Part shown: positions 34,037-44,416 of the stretch, one piece after another
Layout: the number at the start of each line of letters is the position of its first letter
Numbering within the stretch: position 1 is the stretch's first letter
NCBI RefSeq assembly: GCF_008080435.1
Contig: NZ_VRKN01000015.1
Span: forward strand, 28,713 to 92,712
Length of the DNA stretch: 64,000 nt
DNA from: Enterobacter asburiae
Lineage (GTDB): Bacteria > Pseudomonadota > Gammaproteobacteria > Enterobacterales > Enterobacteriaceae
Reading direction: 5' to 3'
Program-made: the position numbers and the translations under genes
The notes under the pieces: model-generated
Told to the model about the DNA's origin: nothing
The model's input: only the letters and a program-made list of their open reading frames with translations
Database searches by the model: none

Positions 34037-35425
34037 ATGATTTATTCATCTGCTACGCATGCCTTTTCTGTTAACCCGGCAACGGGGGAAACCCTCGCCG
34101 CGTATCCCTGGGCGACGCCGGAAGAGGTTGAACGCGCGATTTCTCATTCTGACGCGGGGTATCGCCAGTGGCGACGCGAAAGCGTGTCCCATCGGGCGCA
34201 GAAGCTGCGGGAACTCGGCGCAGCGTTGCGAAACCGCGCGGAAGAGATGGCGCAGACAATCTCCCGTGAAATGGGGAAACCTATCCTGCAGGCGCGGGCG
34301 GAAGTGGCAAAATCTGCCGCGCTGTGCGACTGGTATGCCGAGCACGGCCCGGCGATGCTGCGTGCGGAGCCTACGCTGGTGGAAAACCACAACGCGGTCA
34401 TTGAATACCGTCCGCTGGGGCCGGTTCTCGCAGTGATGCCCTGGAACTTCCCGCTCTGGCAGGTGCTGCGTGGCGCGGTGCCGATCCTGCTGGCAGGTAA
34501 CAGCTATCTGCTCAAACATGCGCCGAACGTGCTCGGCTCTGCGGACCTTATTGCGCAGATCTTTGCGGATGCCGGTTTCCCTGAAGGTGTATTCGGCTGG
34601 GTGAATGCCACCAATGACGGCGTAAGTCAGGCGATTAACGATCGCCGTATTGCGGCGGTGACCGTCACCGGCAGCGTGCGTGCCGGTGCGGCCATTGGCG
34701 CGCAGGCAGGGGCCGCGCTGAAAAAATGCGTTCTTGAGCTGGGTGGCTCCGACCCGTTTATCATTCTCAACGATGCCGACCTCGATCTTGCCGTGAAGGC
34801 GGCGGTGGCGGGTCGCTACCAGAATACCGGGCAGGTGTGCGCGGCGGCGAAACGTTTTATCGTCGAGGAGGGTATCGCAGAGACCTTTACCCGGCGTTTT
34901 GTCGAGGCCGTTTCTGCGCTGAAGCTGGGCGCACCGGATCGGGAAGAGAACTTTATTGGCCCGATGGCGCGTTTTGACCTGCGCGATGAACTGCATCAGC
35001 AGGTGCAGGCGACCCTGGCCGAAGGGGCAACGCTGCTGCTGGGCGGAGAGAAGATCAGCGGAGAGGGGAATTACTACGCGCCAACCGTGCTGTCGAACGT
35101 TAACCCGTCGATGACGGCGTTCCGCCAGGAACTGTTTGGTCCGGTCGCGGCCATTACTGTTGCGAAAGACGCGGAGCACGCCCTGACGCTTGCCAACGAC
35201 AGCGACTTTGGCCTGTCCGCCACCGTCTTTACCGCTGATGCAGCGCTTGCGGATAAATTCTCCCGCGAACTGGAGTGCGGCGGCGTGTTTATCAACGGCT
35301 TTAGCGCCAGCGACGCGCGCGTGGCCTTCGGCGGCGTGAAGAAAAGCGGCTTTGGCCGCGAGCTTTCCCATTTTGGGCTGCATGAGTTCTGCAACGTGCA
35401 GACGGTGTGGAAGGATCGCGTGTAA
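34037..35425 (+). CDS. sad: NAD-dependent succinate semialdehyde dehydrogenase Sad (YneI)
   Basis: 462 residues from the ATG at 34037, the exact length of E. coli Sad; GGAG lies 6-9 bp upstream. An ATG 30 bp earlier in frame has no ribosome site. The catalytic Cys is in [12 protein letters not shown] and the general-base Glu in LELGGSDPF. It oxidises succinate semialdehyde to succinate in GABA/putrescine breakdown. In E. coli glsB follows directly; here a chemoreceptor gene lies between. Confidence 0.94.
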   Translation: MIYSSATHAFSVNPATGETLAAYPWATPEEVERAISHSDAGYRQWRRESVSHRAQKLRELGAALRNRAEEMAQTISREMGKPILQARAEVAKSAALCDWYAEHGPAMLRAEPTLVENHNAVIEYRPLGPVLAVMPWNFPLWQVLRGAVPILLAGNSYLLKHAPNVLGSADLIAQIFADAGFPEGVFGWVNATNDGVSQAINDRRIAAVTVTGSVRAGAAIGAQAGAALKKCVLELGGSDPFIILNDADLDLAVKAAVAGRYQNTGQVCAAAKRFIVEEGIAETFTRRFVEAVSALKLGAPDREENFIGPMARFDLRDELHQQVQATLAEGATLLLGGEKISGEGNYYAPTVLSNVNPSMTAFRQELFGPVAAITVAKDAEHALTLANDSDFGLSATVFTADAALADKFSRELECGGVFINGFSASDARVAFGGVKKSGFGRELSHFGLHEFCNVQTVWKDRV

Positions 35426-35547
35426 TTTATTGCCCGCCTGTGATTTCGGCCCTCACCATGGGGGCCGCTGTCATTTATCTGCAATGGTTCTGTCATTTTC
35501 ATTTCGTAGACTCACACGCGTCTAACGCATTGTTAATGAAGATAATT

Positions 35548-37137
35548 ATGAACCTAACGCAAATTTTTCGCCGTATTGCGCAGCGTCTCACCCCTCGTCA
35601 CTTTGGCCTGCTGACGGGTATCTTTTGCATTATTGGCCTTTTCTCCGCGCTGCAGCTCTCCTCGTCATTCCTGCTTAACGCCTCTCTGAACGAAGCCCAG
35701 CGCAACGAGCAGCAAAATCTGCTGGCCTGGCAGCAGCAGAGCAAGCTGGATCTGGCCCGTGTCTCCCTGCTGGCGGCAAGCGATCTGCTTAACCGGTCCG
35801 GCGTCTGGTTTATGCAGGATAAAGAGACCGGTTCCGACGGAAGCTGGCATAGCCTGATGGATGATGCGCAAAAGGCGCTGACGGTTTCTCAGCAGGCGTG
35901 GAAGGCCTGGCTGGCGCTGAATCCGCCGAAAGACGACGCCCTGGTGAACAGCTATCAACTTTTCTACGGCGCGATCAAGGAACAGGCTGAAGGTCTGGTT
36001 AAGACCAACACCATCGACGCTTTTTTTGCCGTACCGGCACAGGCGTTTCAGTCTGATTTTAACGACAACTATGCGCGCTATCAGCAGGCAAGCGAGAAGC
36101 AGGCCATGCAGGGGCGCCAGAGCTTAATGGCACAGCTCTCCGGCCTGCAAACGTTGTTCCTGTTCGCGCCGGTGCTGTTGCTCGCCATCGCGGTTGTCGT
36201 CTGGTTCGGCATGTCCAGATGGGTGATTACGCCGCTGCGTCGGTTGATTGCGCATATTAACCAGCTGGCGGCAGGAGATCTCTCCGGCACGCCGCCGAAC
36301 GTCATGCGCTTCAACCGGGAGATAGGGCAGCTTAGCGACAGTATCGCGACGATGCAGCACGGTCTGCAGCAGCTGGTGACGCAGGTCAGCCATGCCACTG
36401 CCACCATGGTGGAGAACATTGGCTCCCTGGCGGAGGGTAACCAGAAGCTGTATCAGCAGTCAGCACGCCAGGCGAAAGAGCTTGAGGATGTGACGGCGCA
36501 TATCGCGGCGCTGGAAACCCATGTGGAAGGGAATAGCGGCTATGCCAGGCTCGCCAGTTCGCGGGCCGATGAGGCGCGCCAGGCTGCCGTGGGGGGCGAC
36601 CAGATGATGTCTACCGTTAATGCGTCTATGCAGGCGATCGTCGACCGATCTTCTGAGATGCGAGGGATCGTGGCGATGATCGACAGCGTGGCGTTTCAGA
36701 CCAACATCCTGGCGCTGAATGCCGCCATCGAGGCTGCCCATGCCGGAAACCAGGGGCGCGGTTTTGCCGTCGTCGCCCGGGAAGTCGGGCTTTTGGCCAG
36801 AAAAAGCAGCCACTCGACGCAGACCATTCAGGAGCTTATTAACCGCTCGTTGCAGGGTATTGAAGACGGTTCCCGCGCCGTTAACCTGATGGAAGAGAAT
36901 CTGCAGCAGGTCACCGGTCTGGTGGGCAATTTAAGCAGTTTGCTGAATGAGATCTCAACCGCCACGCTCAGTCAGGGTGACAGTATTCACCAGATGACGC
37001 GTCAGCTTCAGGCGCTGAATCAGGTCTCCCGCCAGACGGACTTGCTGGTCTCTGACGCCTCGGATGCCTCTGAGCGGCTGCAAAAGCAATCCGATCTTTT
37101 ATTGCAGGCCGTTTCGCGTTTTCGTCTTAGCGCCTGA
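35548..37137 (+). CDS. Methyl-accepting chemotaxis protein
   Basis: 529 residues. Membrane helix 1 at about 20-40, a periplasmic four-helix sensor of ~150 residues, membrane helix 2 (LFLFAPVLLLAIAVVVWFGM), a HAMP domain, and a long cytoplasmic signalling rod. The hairpin tip reads NILALNAAIEAAHAGNQGRG, where N replaces the usual E of AGEQGRG. The C-terminus (QAVSRFRLSA) has no NWETF-type tether for CheR/CheB. The ATG at 35548 is preferred over one 12 bp earlier. It is inserted between sad and glsB relative to E. coli. Ligand unknown. Confidence 0.9.
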   Translation: MNLTQIFRRIAQRLTPRHFGLLTGIFCIIGLFSALQLSSSFLLNASLNEAQRNEQQNLLAWQQQSKLDLARVSLLAASDLLNRSGVWFMQDKETGSDGSWHSLMDDAQKALTVSQQAWKAWLALNPPKDDALVNSYQLFYGAIKEQAEGLVKTNTIDAFFAVPAQAFQSDFNDNYARYQQASEKQAMQGRQSLMAQLSGLQTLFLFAPVLLLAIAVVVWFGMSRWVITPLRRLIAHINQLAAGDLSGTPPNVMRFNREIGQLSDSIATMQHGLQQLVTQVSHATATMVENIGSLAEGNQKLYQQSARQAKELEDVTAHIAALETHVEGNSGYARLASSRADEARQAAVGGDQMMSTVNASMQAIVDRSSEMRGIVAMIDSVAFQTNILALNAAIEAAHAGNQGRGFAVVAREVGLLARKSSHSTQTIQELINRSLQGIEDGSRAVNLMEENLQQVTGLVGNLSSLLNEISTATLSQGDSIHQMTRQLQALNQVSRQTDLLVSDASDASERLQKQSDLLLQAVSRFRLSA

Positions 37138-37199
37138 CGCAATACATAAGCCTCTGTTATACTCGCAGCCCGTTTTAGCCTGAGGGCAAGGAGCAAAGT

Positions 37200-38126
37200 G
37201 TGGCTGCGGTCATCCATAATGAGATGTTGGACGAGATTCTGGCGCAGGTTCGTCCGTTAATTGGAAAGGGGAAGGTTGCCGACTATATTCCGGCCCTTGC
37301 CTCGGTGAGCGGGAATAAGCTGGGGATTGCTATCTGTACCATCGACGGACAGCGATACCAGGCAGGCGATGCAACGGAACGTTTTTCCATTCAGTCCATT
37401 TCGAAAGTGCTGAGTCTGGTTGCGGCGATGCGCCAGTATGAAGAAGAAGAGATCTGGCAGCGTGTCGGTAAAGATCCTTCCGGCCAGCCTTTTAACTCGC
37501 TGCTTCAGCTTGAGATTGAACAGGGTAAACCGCGAAATCCCTTTATCAATGCCGGGGCGCTGGTGGTCTGCGATATGCTGCAAAGCCGCCTCAGCGCACC
37601 GCGCCAGCGAATGCTTGAGATTGTTCGCCAGCTCTCGGGCGTTGACGATATTGCCTATGATGTGGTGGTGGCACGCTCGGAGTTTGAACACTCCGCCCGT
37701 AACGCGGCTATTGCGTGGCTGATGAAATCCTTCGGTAATTTCCATAACGACGTAGCGACCGTGCTGCAAAATTACTTCCATTACTGCGCCCTGAAAATGA
37801 GCTGCGTTGAGCTGGCTCAGACGTTCCTGTTCCTTGCGCACCAGGGGCACGCGCCACATCTCGATCAGGAAGTCGTTTCTCCGCTTCAGGCTCGGCAGGT
37901 TAACGCGCTGATGGCAACCAGCGGGATGTATCAAAACGCTGGCGAGTTTGCCTGGCGCGTTGGACTTCCGGCTAAATCGGGCGTCGGCGGTGGCGTCGTG
38001 GCGATTGTGCCGCATGAAATGGCAATAGCCGTCTGGAGCCCGGAGCTGGATGAAACGGGAAATTCGCTTGCCGGTGTGGCGGTTCTGGAGAAACTGACCC
38101 AGCGTCTGGGACGTTCCGTATACTGA
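37200..38126 (+). CDS. glsB: Glutaminase B (GlsB/YneH)
   Basis: 308 residues, GTG start with AAGGAGC upstream. Beta-lactamase-like serine glutaminase: the nucleophile is in [12 protein letters not shown] (SxxK), with [10 protein letters not shown] and the later [14 protein letters not shown] loop. Converts glutamine to glutamate and ammonia. Nearly collinear with E. coli GlsB. One-base overlap with yneG. Confidence 0.95.
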   Translation: MAAVIHNEMLDEILAQVRPLIGKGKVADYIPALASVSGNKLGIAICTIDGQRYQAGDATERFSIQSISKVLSLVAAMRQYEEEEIWQRVGKDPSGQPFNSLLQLEIEQGKPRNPFINAGALVVCDMLQSRLSAPRQRMLEIVRQLSGVDDIAYDVVVARSEFEHSARNAAIAWLMKSFGNFHNDVATVLQNYFHYCALKMSCVELAQTFLFLAHQGHAPHLDQEVVSPLQARQVNALMATSGMYQNAGEFAWRVGLPAKSGVGGGVVAIVPHEMAIAVWSPELDETGNSLAGVAVLEKLTQRLGRSVY

Positions 38127-38482
38127 TGTCCGATCTGGATCCTCTCTTTTCCCGCCTGGCGCGATCGACATTTCGTTCGCGCTTTCGCTTAGGCGATAAG
38201 GAACGGCAGTACTGCTGGGACAAAGGCCCCGAAACCATTGACCAGCATGCCGCGGATTTTGTCGAAAAGCGCCTTGCGCCTGCACATCCCGCAAACGACG
38301 GTAAACAGACGCCCATGCGCGGTCACCCGGTGTTTATCGCCCAGCATGCCACCGCCACCTGTTGTCGGGGCTGTCTGGCAAAATGGCATAACATTCCACA
38401 GGGTGTAACGCTCACCGCGCCGCAACAAAATTATATCGTCAGCGTCATCCACCACTGGCTGGTGCTGCAGCTGAACGCCTAA
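38126..38482 (+). CDS. yneG: YneG (DUF4186)
   Basis: 118 residues. Conserved block KQTPMRGHPVFIAQHATATC and CCRGCLAKWH, where the Cys/His residues suggest metal binding. Matches E. coli YneG, of unknown function, and keeps its position after glsB (TGATG overlap). Confidence 0.9.
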   Translation: MSDLDPLFSRLARSTFRSRFRLGDKERQYCWDKGPETIDQHAADFVEKRLAPAHPANDGKQTPMRGHPVFIAQHATATCCRGCLAKWHNIPQGVTLTAPQQNYIVSVIHHWLVLQLNA

Positions 38483-38595
38483 ATTTGACGAGTTATGCTC
38501 CAGTGGTATTTGTGTTATAGATGCATCCCAAGTTAGTCCCGATCATGCTGACGACCGCAATAATTGCCATAAGCTATCATATGGAATGATATTTA

Positions 38596-40035
38596 ATGCG
38601 TTCTACTCTTACCGCTTTCAGGCTGTTCCAACCCGACACGCCGCTGCGAAATGCATCAACGATCTTCATCCTCACTACCTTATTCTATTTTGTGGGTGCG
38701 GAATTACGGCTCGTTGAGGCCCTGTCGCTATTCTGGCCGCTGAATGGCGTCATGGCAGGGGTTTTCGCCCGTTATGTTTACCTGAATCGCCTGCATTACT
38801 ATGCGGTATCCTATGTCGCGATGCTGTTGTACGACGCGGTGACGACCAACTGGGGTATGGCCTCAGTGGTGATCAACCTGTCTAACATGATCTTTATCGT
38901 TGTCGTCGCCGTGCTGGTTCAGCGCGACAAGCGGCTGATGAAGAAAACCCCCGATCCGCTTAACGCATTACGCCTGTTTAACTACTGTCTGATTGCCGCG
39001 CTGCTCTGCGCCTTGCTCGGCGCGGTGGGGTCGGTCGGGATTGACCGTCACACCTTCTGGCCGCTGTTTGCCGACTGGTTTAGCGAGCAGTTCTCAACTG
39101 GCGTGCTTGTTGTACCCTGTATGCTCACGTTACGTATGCCCGGCCGTGAGCTCAGGTTACGGCTGGAGCAGCAGCTGCCGGTGATTGCGTTGATCGTCTC
39201 GGTTGTCGCGTCGGTGGTGATTGGCGGAGCGGGGAGCCTCTCGTTTCCTCTGCCTGCGCTTATCTGGTGTGCGGTTCGTTACTCATTACCTGCGACTTGT
39301 CTGCTGACGTTTATCACAGGCGCTACTGAAATCATTTTGGTCGCCAACTCGATTATTAATATTGCCGTGGCGACGCCGTTTACGACGCCAATGATGTTTT
39401 CAGCCCGGCTGGGAATCGCCACGATGGCGATCTGCCCGGTGATGGTATCCGTCAGCATGGCCGCGATTAATTCCCTGATCCGCCAGGTTTCACTGAGGGC
39501 GGATTATGACTTTTTAACGCACGTCTACTCGCGTTCCGGGCTTTACGAGGCGTTAAAGCATGAAGAGACGTACCGGCATTCACGTTTTCTGACCGTCATG
39601 CTGCTGGATATTGATTACTTCAAAAGCATTAATGATAACTATGGGCATGAGTGCGGAGACCGCGTGCTGGCGTCGTTTGCCCGACAGGTTCAGCAGGTTG
39701 TCGGCGAAGACGGCATGGTGGCACGCATGGGCGGGGAAGAGTTCGCTGTGGTGGTCAATTCAGGCGACGCGCAGCACGGTTTTGAACTGGCTGAACGTAT
39801 CCGGTCCACCGTTGCCAGCCATCCTTTTACATGGCGTCACCAGACGCTCTATCTGACGGTCAGTATTGGCCTCGGAAGTGGAAAATCTGAGTCATGGCAG
39901 TTGACCGAGGTCTTCAACAAGCTCATGACCGAAGCGGACGATCATCTCTATCGTTCAAAAAAAGCGGGTCGAAACCGTACCAGCGCCCGGGTATCGGACG
40001 AGCAAATTGCCGCGCCCTCCGGGAGTGAAACATAG
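38596..40035 (+). CDS. dgcF: MASE1-GGDEF diguanylate cyclase DgcF (YneF)
   Basis: 479 residues. The N-terminal ~300 residues are a MASE1 membrane sensor with about eight helices; the C-terminal ~170 are a GGDEF domain with the active motif GGEEF (VARMGGEEFAVVV) and DIDYFKSINDNYGHECGD. The inhibitory RxxD site is not recognisable just upstream of GGEEF. Corresponds to E. coli yneF by position. Makes cyclic di-GMP at the inner membrane. Confidence 0.9.
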   Translation: MRSTLTAFRLFQPDTPLRNASTIFILTTLFYFVGAELRLVEALSLFWPLNGVMAGVFARYVYLNRLHYYAVSYVAMLLYDAVTTNWGMASVVINLSNMIFIVVVAVLVQRDKRLMKKTPDPLNALRLFNYCLIAALLCALLGAVGSVGIDRHTFWPLFADWFSEQFSTGVLVVPCMLTLRMPGRELRLRLEQQLPVIALIVSVVASVVIGGAGSLSFPLPALIWCAVRYSLPATCLLTFITGATEIILVANSIINIAVATPFTTPMMFSARLGIATMAICPVMVSVSMAAINSLIRQVSLRADYDFLTHVYSRSGLYEALKHEETYRHSRFLTVMLLDIDYFKSINDNYGHECGDRVLASFARQVQQVVGEDGMVARMGGEEFAVVVNSGDAQHGFELAERIRSTVASHPFTWRHQTLYLTVSIGLGSGKSESWQLTEVFNKLMTEADDHLYRSKKAGRNRTSARVSDEQIAAPSGSET

Positions 40036-40154
40036 CTGCGTTAATCGTCATAAGGCATTGACGTGAATAGTAAGCGGCTTAACAGGATGTCAGAACACTG
40101 ACAATGTCTCTGTTTAAGCTACGCTTTTAGTAACGCTTTACGTCAGGAGACATT

Positions 40155-41120
40155 ATGAAAGCACCTGCAACCCCTGAAAATGAAACAGACAGGCTGAACT
40201 CGCTTCGTGAATCAGGTCTGCTTGAGATCGACAGTTCCCCGGCGTTTGATCGGTTAACGCGTCTGGCAAAACGCTTCTTCCAGGTGCCGCTGGCGATGGT
40301 CAATCTCATTGATGAGCATTCGCTAATCGTGAAGTCGGCTGATGGTCAGGCACCCAACGCCATTCCGCGCAACATCTCATTTTGTGGGCATACGATCCTC
40401 ACCGAAGCGCCGCTGGTGGTGGGGGATATGCTTCAGGACGATCGTTTTGCGGATAATCCGCTGGTGGCCGGCGAACCACGCGTGCGTTTTTACGCGGGCT
40501 TCCCGCTGCGCCTGCGTGACGGCGCAAGCGTAGGCTCGCTGTGCCTGATTGATTACGCTCCCCGGGAGTTTTCTGCCGCCGACCTCGCCGTCCTGGGAGA
40601 CCTTGGCGCACTGGCGGAAGATGAATTTGCTGCCATCAGCGCGGCGACCACGGATGAATTAACCGGATTATTCAACCGTCGGGGCTTTAATCAACTCGTG
40701 CGTTTCACGCTTTCCGTTGCCCGACGCCGGGCTGAGCCGCTGACGCTCGGCTGGCTGGATTTGGATCGCTTTAAAGAAATTAACGATCGTTTCGGGCATG
40801 AAGAGGGGGATAAGGCGCTGAAATCCATGGCGCAACTGATGCGCGCCTCTTTCCGTGAGGCGGATCTGCTGGTGCGTTTTGGCGGGGACGAGTTCGCCGT
40901 GCTGTTCGCGGATACGGATGAGCAGGGCGCCTGGATTGCCATGCAGTATCTCGCCGAGCAGGTAGAAAGCTATAACGCCCGGAAGCTTCACCCCTGGTCG
41001 CTCCACTTCTCATGGGGGCTAAGTGAATTCGATCATAACGGCAACGACCTGCAGCAGTGGCTGAAAGATGCCGATGAAAAGATGTATGCCATGAAACAGC
41101 AGCGCCAGCGCGCCCGATGA
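40155..41120 (+). CDS. GAF-GGDEF diguanylate cyclase
   Basis: 321 residues, soluble. A GAF sensor (residues ~20-160, with RNISFCGHTIL and RFYAGFPLRL) is followed by GGDEF (LTLGWLDLDRFKEINDRFGH; RFGGDEFAVLF). The product-inhibition site RxxD is present (READ) at the correct distance before GGDEF, unlike the neighbouring enzyme. AGGAGA precedes the ATG. Probably cytoplasmic and feedback-controlled. Confidence 0.9.
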   Translation: MKAPATPENETDRLNSLRESGLLEIDSSPAFDRLTRLAKRFFQVPLAMVNLIDEHSLIVKSADGQAPNAIPRNISFCGHTILTEAPLVVGDMLQDDRFADNPLVAGEPRVRFYAGFPLRLRDGASVGSLCLIDYAPREFSAADLAVLGDLGALAEDEFAAISAATTDELTGLFNRRGFNQLVRFTLSVARRRAEPLTLGWLDLDRFKEINDRFGHEEGDKALKSMAQLMRASFREADLLVRFGGDEFAVLFADTDEQGAWIAMQYLAEQVESYNARKLHPWSLHFSWGLSEFDHNGNDLQQWLKDADEKMYAMKQQRQRAR

Positions 41121-41202
41121 CATAACAAAAGCCTATGTTCGATCCGTTTGCGTTAAGAAGATGTTAAATGCACAGTGACGGTATTCAACGTAAGGAAAAA
41201 CA

Positions 41203-41730
41203 ATGAATACCTCACTGCAAATCAAAAATCTCACCCGAGACGATATTCTCACCCATCTTGAGGCGCTGGCCGGGATCCTCGAAAACTGTGTGAACGGCGG
41301 TGCATCCGTCAGTTTTATGCATCCCTTTAGTCTGGAGAAGGGCCGTTCTTTCTGGCGCGGCATTGCTGAAAGCGTAGGGCGCAACGAGCGCCTCGTGCTT
41401 GCGTGTGTCGATCCACAGGATGGCGTCATCGGAACGGTGCAGCTGATCACAGACCAGCCGGAAAACCAGCCGCATCGCGCCGATGTGGCGAAGCTGCTGG
41501 TTCATGAAAAAGCGCGCCGGAAAGGGGCCGCGATGGCATTGATGGAAGCGCTAGAAGCTGAGGCCCGGGCCAGAGAGATTTCGGTTCTGGTACTCGATAC
41601 CTCCACCGGCAGCGGGGCCGAAACCTTCTACCATCGTGCTGGCTGGCAAAAGGTGGGTGAGATCCCGCGCTATGCCCTGATGCCGGACGGTGCCATGACG
41701 GCCACGTCTGTGTTCTATAAGTTCTTATAA
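41203..41730 (+). CDS. GNAT-family N-acetyltransferase
   Basis: 175 residues. Acetyl-CoA motif VAKLLVHEKARRKGAAMALM and the final DTSTGSGAETFYHRAGWQKVG are typical of GNAT enzymes. AAGGAAA precedes the ATG. Substrate unknown; relatives in this size class are often annotated as tabtoxin- or amine-acetylating enzymes, which I cannot confirm. Confidence 0.85.
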   Translation: MNTSLQIKNLTRDDILTHLEALAGILENCVNGGASVSFMHPFSLEKGRSFWRGIAESVGRNERLVLACVDPQDGVIGTVQLITDQPENQPHRADVAKLLVHEKARRKGAAMALMEALEAEARAREISVLVLDTSTGSGAETFYHRAGWQKVGEIPRYALMPDGAMTATSVFYKFL

Positions 41731-41787
41731 TTATTTTGCACAACCGTGCCGCGAATTGATCAAAACAGGGTTCCTGGTCGTTAAGTT

Positions 41788-41816
41788 TTGATAAGTTATC
41801 GTACCAATCTTATCAA
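41788..41816. promoter_or_regulatory. Inverted repeat upstream of uxaB, possible hexuronate operator
   Basis: TTGATAAG (41788-41795) and CTTATCAA (41809-41816) form an 8-bp perfect inverted repeat around a 13-bp centre that contains GTACCAAT, one half of the ExuR/UxuR box (TTGGTATACCAA). It lies 33 bp before the uxaB start. ExuR control is expected from E. coli; the site itself is weak. Confidence 0.4.
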
Positions 41817-41848
41817 GCTGTATGACTAATCATAAAAGGAACCCCCTT

Positions 41849-43300
41849 GTGAACACGCTCAACCGTCGTGATTTTCCCGGTGCTCAATACCCAGAACGCA
41901 TCATTCAGTTTGGTGAAGGCAATTTCCTGCGTGCGTTTGTCGACTGGCAAATTGACCTGTTAAATGAACATACCGATCTCGACGCCGGTGTGGTTATCGT
42001 CCGTCCTATTCAGAGCGACTTCCCGCCGTCGCTGAGTACTCAGGATGGTCTCTATACCACTATCATTCGCGGTCTTAACGGGCAGGGTGAAGCGGTGAGT
42101 GAGAGCCGTCTTATCCGCTCGGTTAACCGGGAGATCGACGTCTACGGCCAGTATGATGCGTTCCTGAAACTGGCACACAACCCGGATATGCGCTTTGTTT
42201 TCTCGAATACCACCGAAGCGGGTATCAGCTACCACGCGGGTGACAAATTCGACGATGCCCCTGCGGTGAGCTACCCGGCGAAGCTGACGCGACTGCTGTT
42301 TGAGCGTTTTAGCCACTTCAACGGTGCACCGGACAAAGGCTGGATCATCATTCCGTGCGAACTGATTGACTACAACGGAGATGCACTGCGTGAACTCGTC
42401 CTGCGCTATGCCCAGGAGTGGTCGCTGCCTGCTGCTTTTATCCGGTGGCTTAACGAGGCAAACCGCTTCTGCTCGACGCTGGTTGACCGTATCGTGACCG
42501 GTTACCCGCGCGATGAAGCGGCCACGCTGGAAGCTGGGCTGGGTTATCACGATGGGTTCCTGGACACGGCTGAACATTTCTATCTGTTCGTTATCCAGGG
42601 GCCGGCATCCCTTGCTCAGGAACTTCGTCTGGATAAGTACCCGTTAAATGTGCTGATTGTTGACGACATCAGGCCCTACAAAGAGCGCAAAGTCGCCATC
42701 CTGAACGGTGCGCACACGGCGCTGGTTCCGGTGGCATTCCAGGCTGGGCTGGATACGGTGGGCGAGGCGATGAATGATGCTGAGATCTGCGCATTCGTCG
42801 AAAAAGCGATTTATCAGGAGATCATTCCTGTCCTCGATCTGCCGCGTGACGAGCTGGAATCTTTCGCCAGTGCGGTAACAGGGCGTTTTCGTAATCCCTA
42901 CATCAGACACCAGTTACTTTCCATCGCGCTTAACGGCATGACCAAATACCGCACCCGAATCCTGCCGCAGCTGCTGGCAGGGCAGAAGGCAAGCGGACAA
43001 TTACCTGCACGTCTGACGTTCGCGCTTGCTGCATTGATAGCGTTTTATCGTGCGGAGCGTAACGGGGAGAACTATCCGGTGCAGGATGATGCATTCTGGC
43101 TGGAACGTTATCAGCAGCTCTGGGCGCAGCACCGCGACCAGCAGTTGAGTACCCGTGAGCTGGTGCAATCCGTGCTGAGCGTGAGCGAGCACTGGGAACA
43201 GGATCTGACGCAAGTATCCGGTCTTGTCGACCAGGTCACCCTGGACCTTGATGCCATTTTGTTGAAGGGAATGCGCGCAGCGGTAAAAACTCTTTGTTAA
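41849..43300 (+). CDS. uxaB: Tagaturonate reductase (altronate oxidoreductase) UxaB
   Basis: 483 residues from GTG 41849 ([18 protein letters not shown]), exactly the E. coli length; AAAGGA lies 9 bp upstream. An ATG 27 bp earlier has no ribosome site. Mannitol-dehydrogenase family: [13 protein letters not shown] (NAD binding) and the catalytic Lys in [17 protein letters not shown]. Reduces tagaturonate to altronate in galacturonate breakdown. uxaC and uxaA are not in the window, as in E. coli where uxaB stands alone. Confidence 0.96.
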   Translation: MNTLNRRDFPGAQYPERIIQFGEGNFLRAFVDWQIDLLNEHTDLDAGVVIVRPIQSDFPPSLSTQDGLYTTIIRGLNGQGEAVSESRLIRSVNREIDVYGQYDAFLKLAHNPDMRFVFSNTTEAGISYHAGDKFDDAPAVSYPAKLTRLLFERFSHFNGAPDKGWIIIPCELIDYNGDALRELVLRYAQEWSLPAAFIRWLNEANRFCSTLVDRIVTGYPRDEAATLEAGLGYHDGFLDTAEHFYLFVIQGPASLAQELRLDKYPLNVLIVDDIRPYKERKVAILNGAHTALVPVAFQAGLDTVGEAMNDAEICAFVEKAIYQEIIPVLDLPRDELESFASAVTGRFRNPYIRHQLLSIALNGMTKYRTRILPQLLAGQKASGQLPARLTFALAALIAFYRAERNGENYPVQDDAFWLERYQQLWAQHRDQQLSTRELVQSVLSVSEHWEQDLTQVSGLVDQVTLDLDAILLKGMRAAVKTLC

Positions 43301-43307
43301 TGACGTC

Positions 43308-43325
43308 ACCCGGTTTCGGCCGGGT
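43308..43325 (+). terminator. Probable terminator after uxaB
   Basis: ACCCGG (43308-43313), loop TTTCGG, CCGGGT (43320-43325), followed by only two T residues. It lies just after the uxaB stop. The short stem and weak T run make it modest. Confidence 0.45.
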
Positions 43326-43340
43326 TTAACTATCCCTTTA

Positions 43341-43357
43341 TTTAGTTACAACATACT
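43341..43357 (-). other. Tus-binding Ter site (TerC position)
   Basis: On the minus strand AGTATGTTGTAACTAAA matches the Tus consensus AGnATGTTGTAACTAA throughout. It lies between uxaB and yneE, where E. coli has TerC, and 18.3 kb from dif, close to the E. coli TerC-dif spacing as I remember it. It is expected to arrest forks coming past dif from one direction only. Confidence 0.9.
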
Positions 43358-43501
43358 ATCTACTCTTTTTTTTAAAAGCACATGCAGCACCGTGCGGTTA
43401 TTGCTAAGCAGGTGAGAAAATTCAATGTTTCGTTAACATGCTTGCAACGGTGAAAGGGATCACGTTTAATAGCCACGCTCTTTCCTTTCCTGAAACACAC
43501 T

Positions 43502-44416
43502 ATGATTGTTCGTCCTAAACAGCACTGGCTACAACTGATTTTTGTCTGGCACGGTTCGGTACTTCCCAAAATCTACACCCGACTGCTGCTCAACTTCCTG
43601 CTTTCTATCGCCGTTATCCTGATGCTACCGTGGTATACCTCGCTGGGCATCAAATTTACCGTGGCGCCCTTTAGCATTCTCGGCGTGGCGATCGCTATCT
43701 TTCTGGGTTTCAGAAACAACGCCTGTTATTCACGCTACGTTGAGGCTCGCCTGCTCTGGGGGCAACTGATGATAGCGGCACGCTCGCTGTTTCGCGAGGT
43801 AAAAAACACCTTGCCTGACGATAAGCACCTGGGGGAATTTGTCCGCCTGCAGATTGCTTTTGCCAACTGCCTGCGCATGACCCTGCGCCGGGAACTGAAC
43901 GCTGAACAACTCTCTCGCTATCTTGCTCCGGATGATTTACGTCACGTGATGAGCGCCAACTCACCGGCGAACCGTATTTTACTGATCATGGGGGAGTGGC
44001 TGGCCGTGCGGCGGCGTAACGGGCAACTCTCGGACATCCTGTTCCACAGTCTGAACAACCGCCTGAACGATATGTCCATCGTCCTTTCCGGGTGCGAACG
44101 CATTGCGACAACGCCGGTGCCGTTTGCCTATACGCTGATTTTGCATCGCACGGTGTATCTGTTCTGCATCATGCTGCCGTTCGCGCTGGTTGTGGATCTG
44201 CACTACATGACGCCGTTTGTCTCAGCACTGATCTCATACACCTTTATCTCGCTGGACGCCCTGGCGGAAGAGCTGGAAGACCCGTTCGGTACCGAGAATA
44301 ACGACCTGCCGCTGGACGCCATCTGCAACATGATGGAACGCGATCTGCTGCAGATGAACGATGAAGAGAACATTCCGGAAAGGCTGATGCCGGATAAGCA
44401 TTATCAGCTGACCTGA
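43502..44416 (+). CDS. yneE: Bestrophin-family protein YneE
   Basis: 304 residues, four membrane helices and cytoplasmic helices of the bestrophin/YneE family (MLPWYTSLGIKFTVAPFSIL; FRNNACYSRYVEARLLWGQL). Family members are anion or cation channels. Follows uxaB and the Ter site as in E. coli. Its end overlaps the convergent GNAT gene by 13 bp. Confidence 0.92.
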   Translation: MIVRPKQHWLQLIFVWHGSVLPKIYTRLLLNFLLSIAVILMLPWYTSLGIKFTVAPFSILGVAIAIFLGFRNNACYSRYVEARLLWGQLMIAARSLFREVKNTLPDDKHLGEFVRLQIAFANCLRMTLRRELNAEQLSRYLAPDDLRHVMSANSPANRILLIMGEWLAVRRRNGQLSDILFHSLNNRLNDMSIVLSGCERIATTPVPFAYTLILHRTVYLFCIMLPFALVVDLHYMTPFVSALISYTFISLDALAEELEDPFGTENNDLPLDAICNMMERDLLQMNDEENIPERLMPDKHYQLT

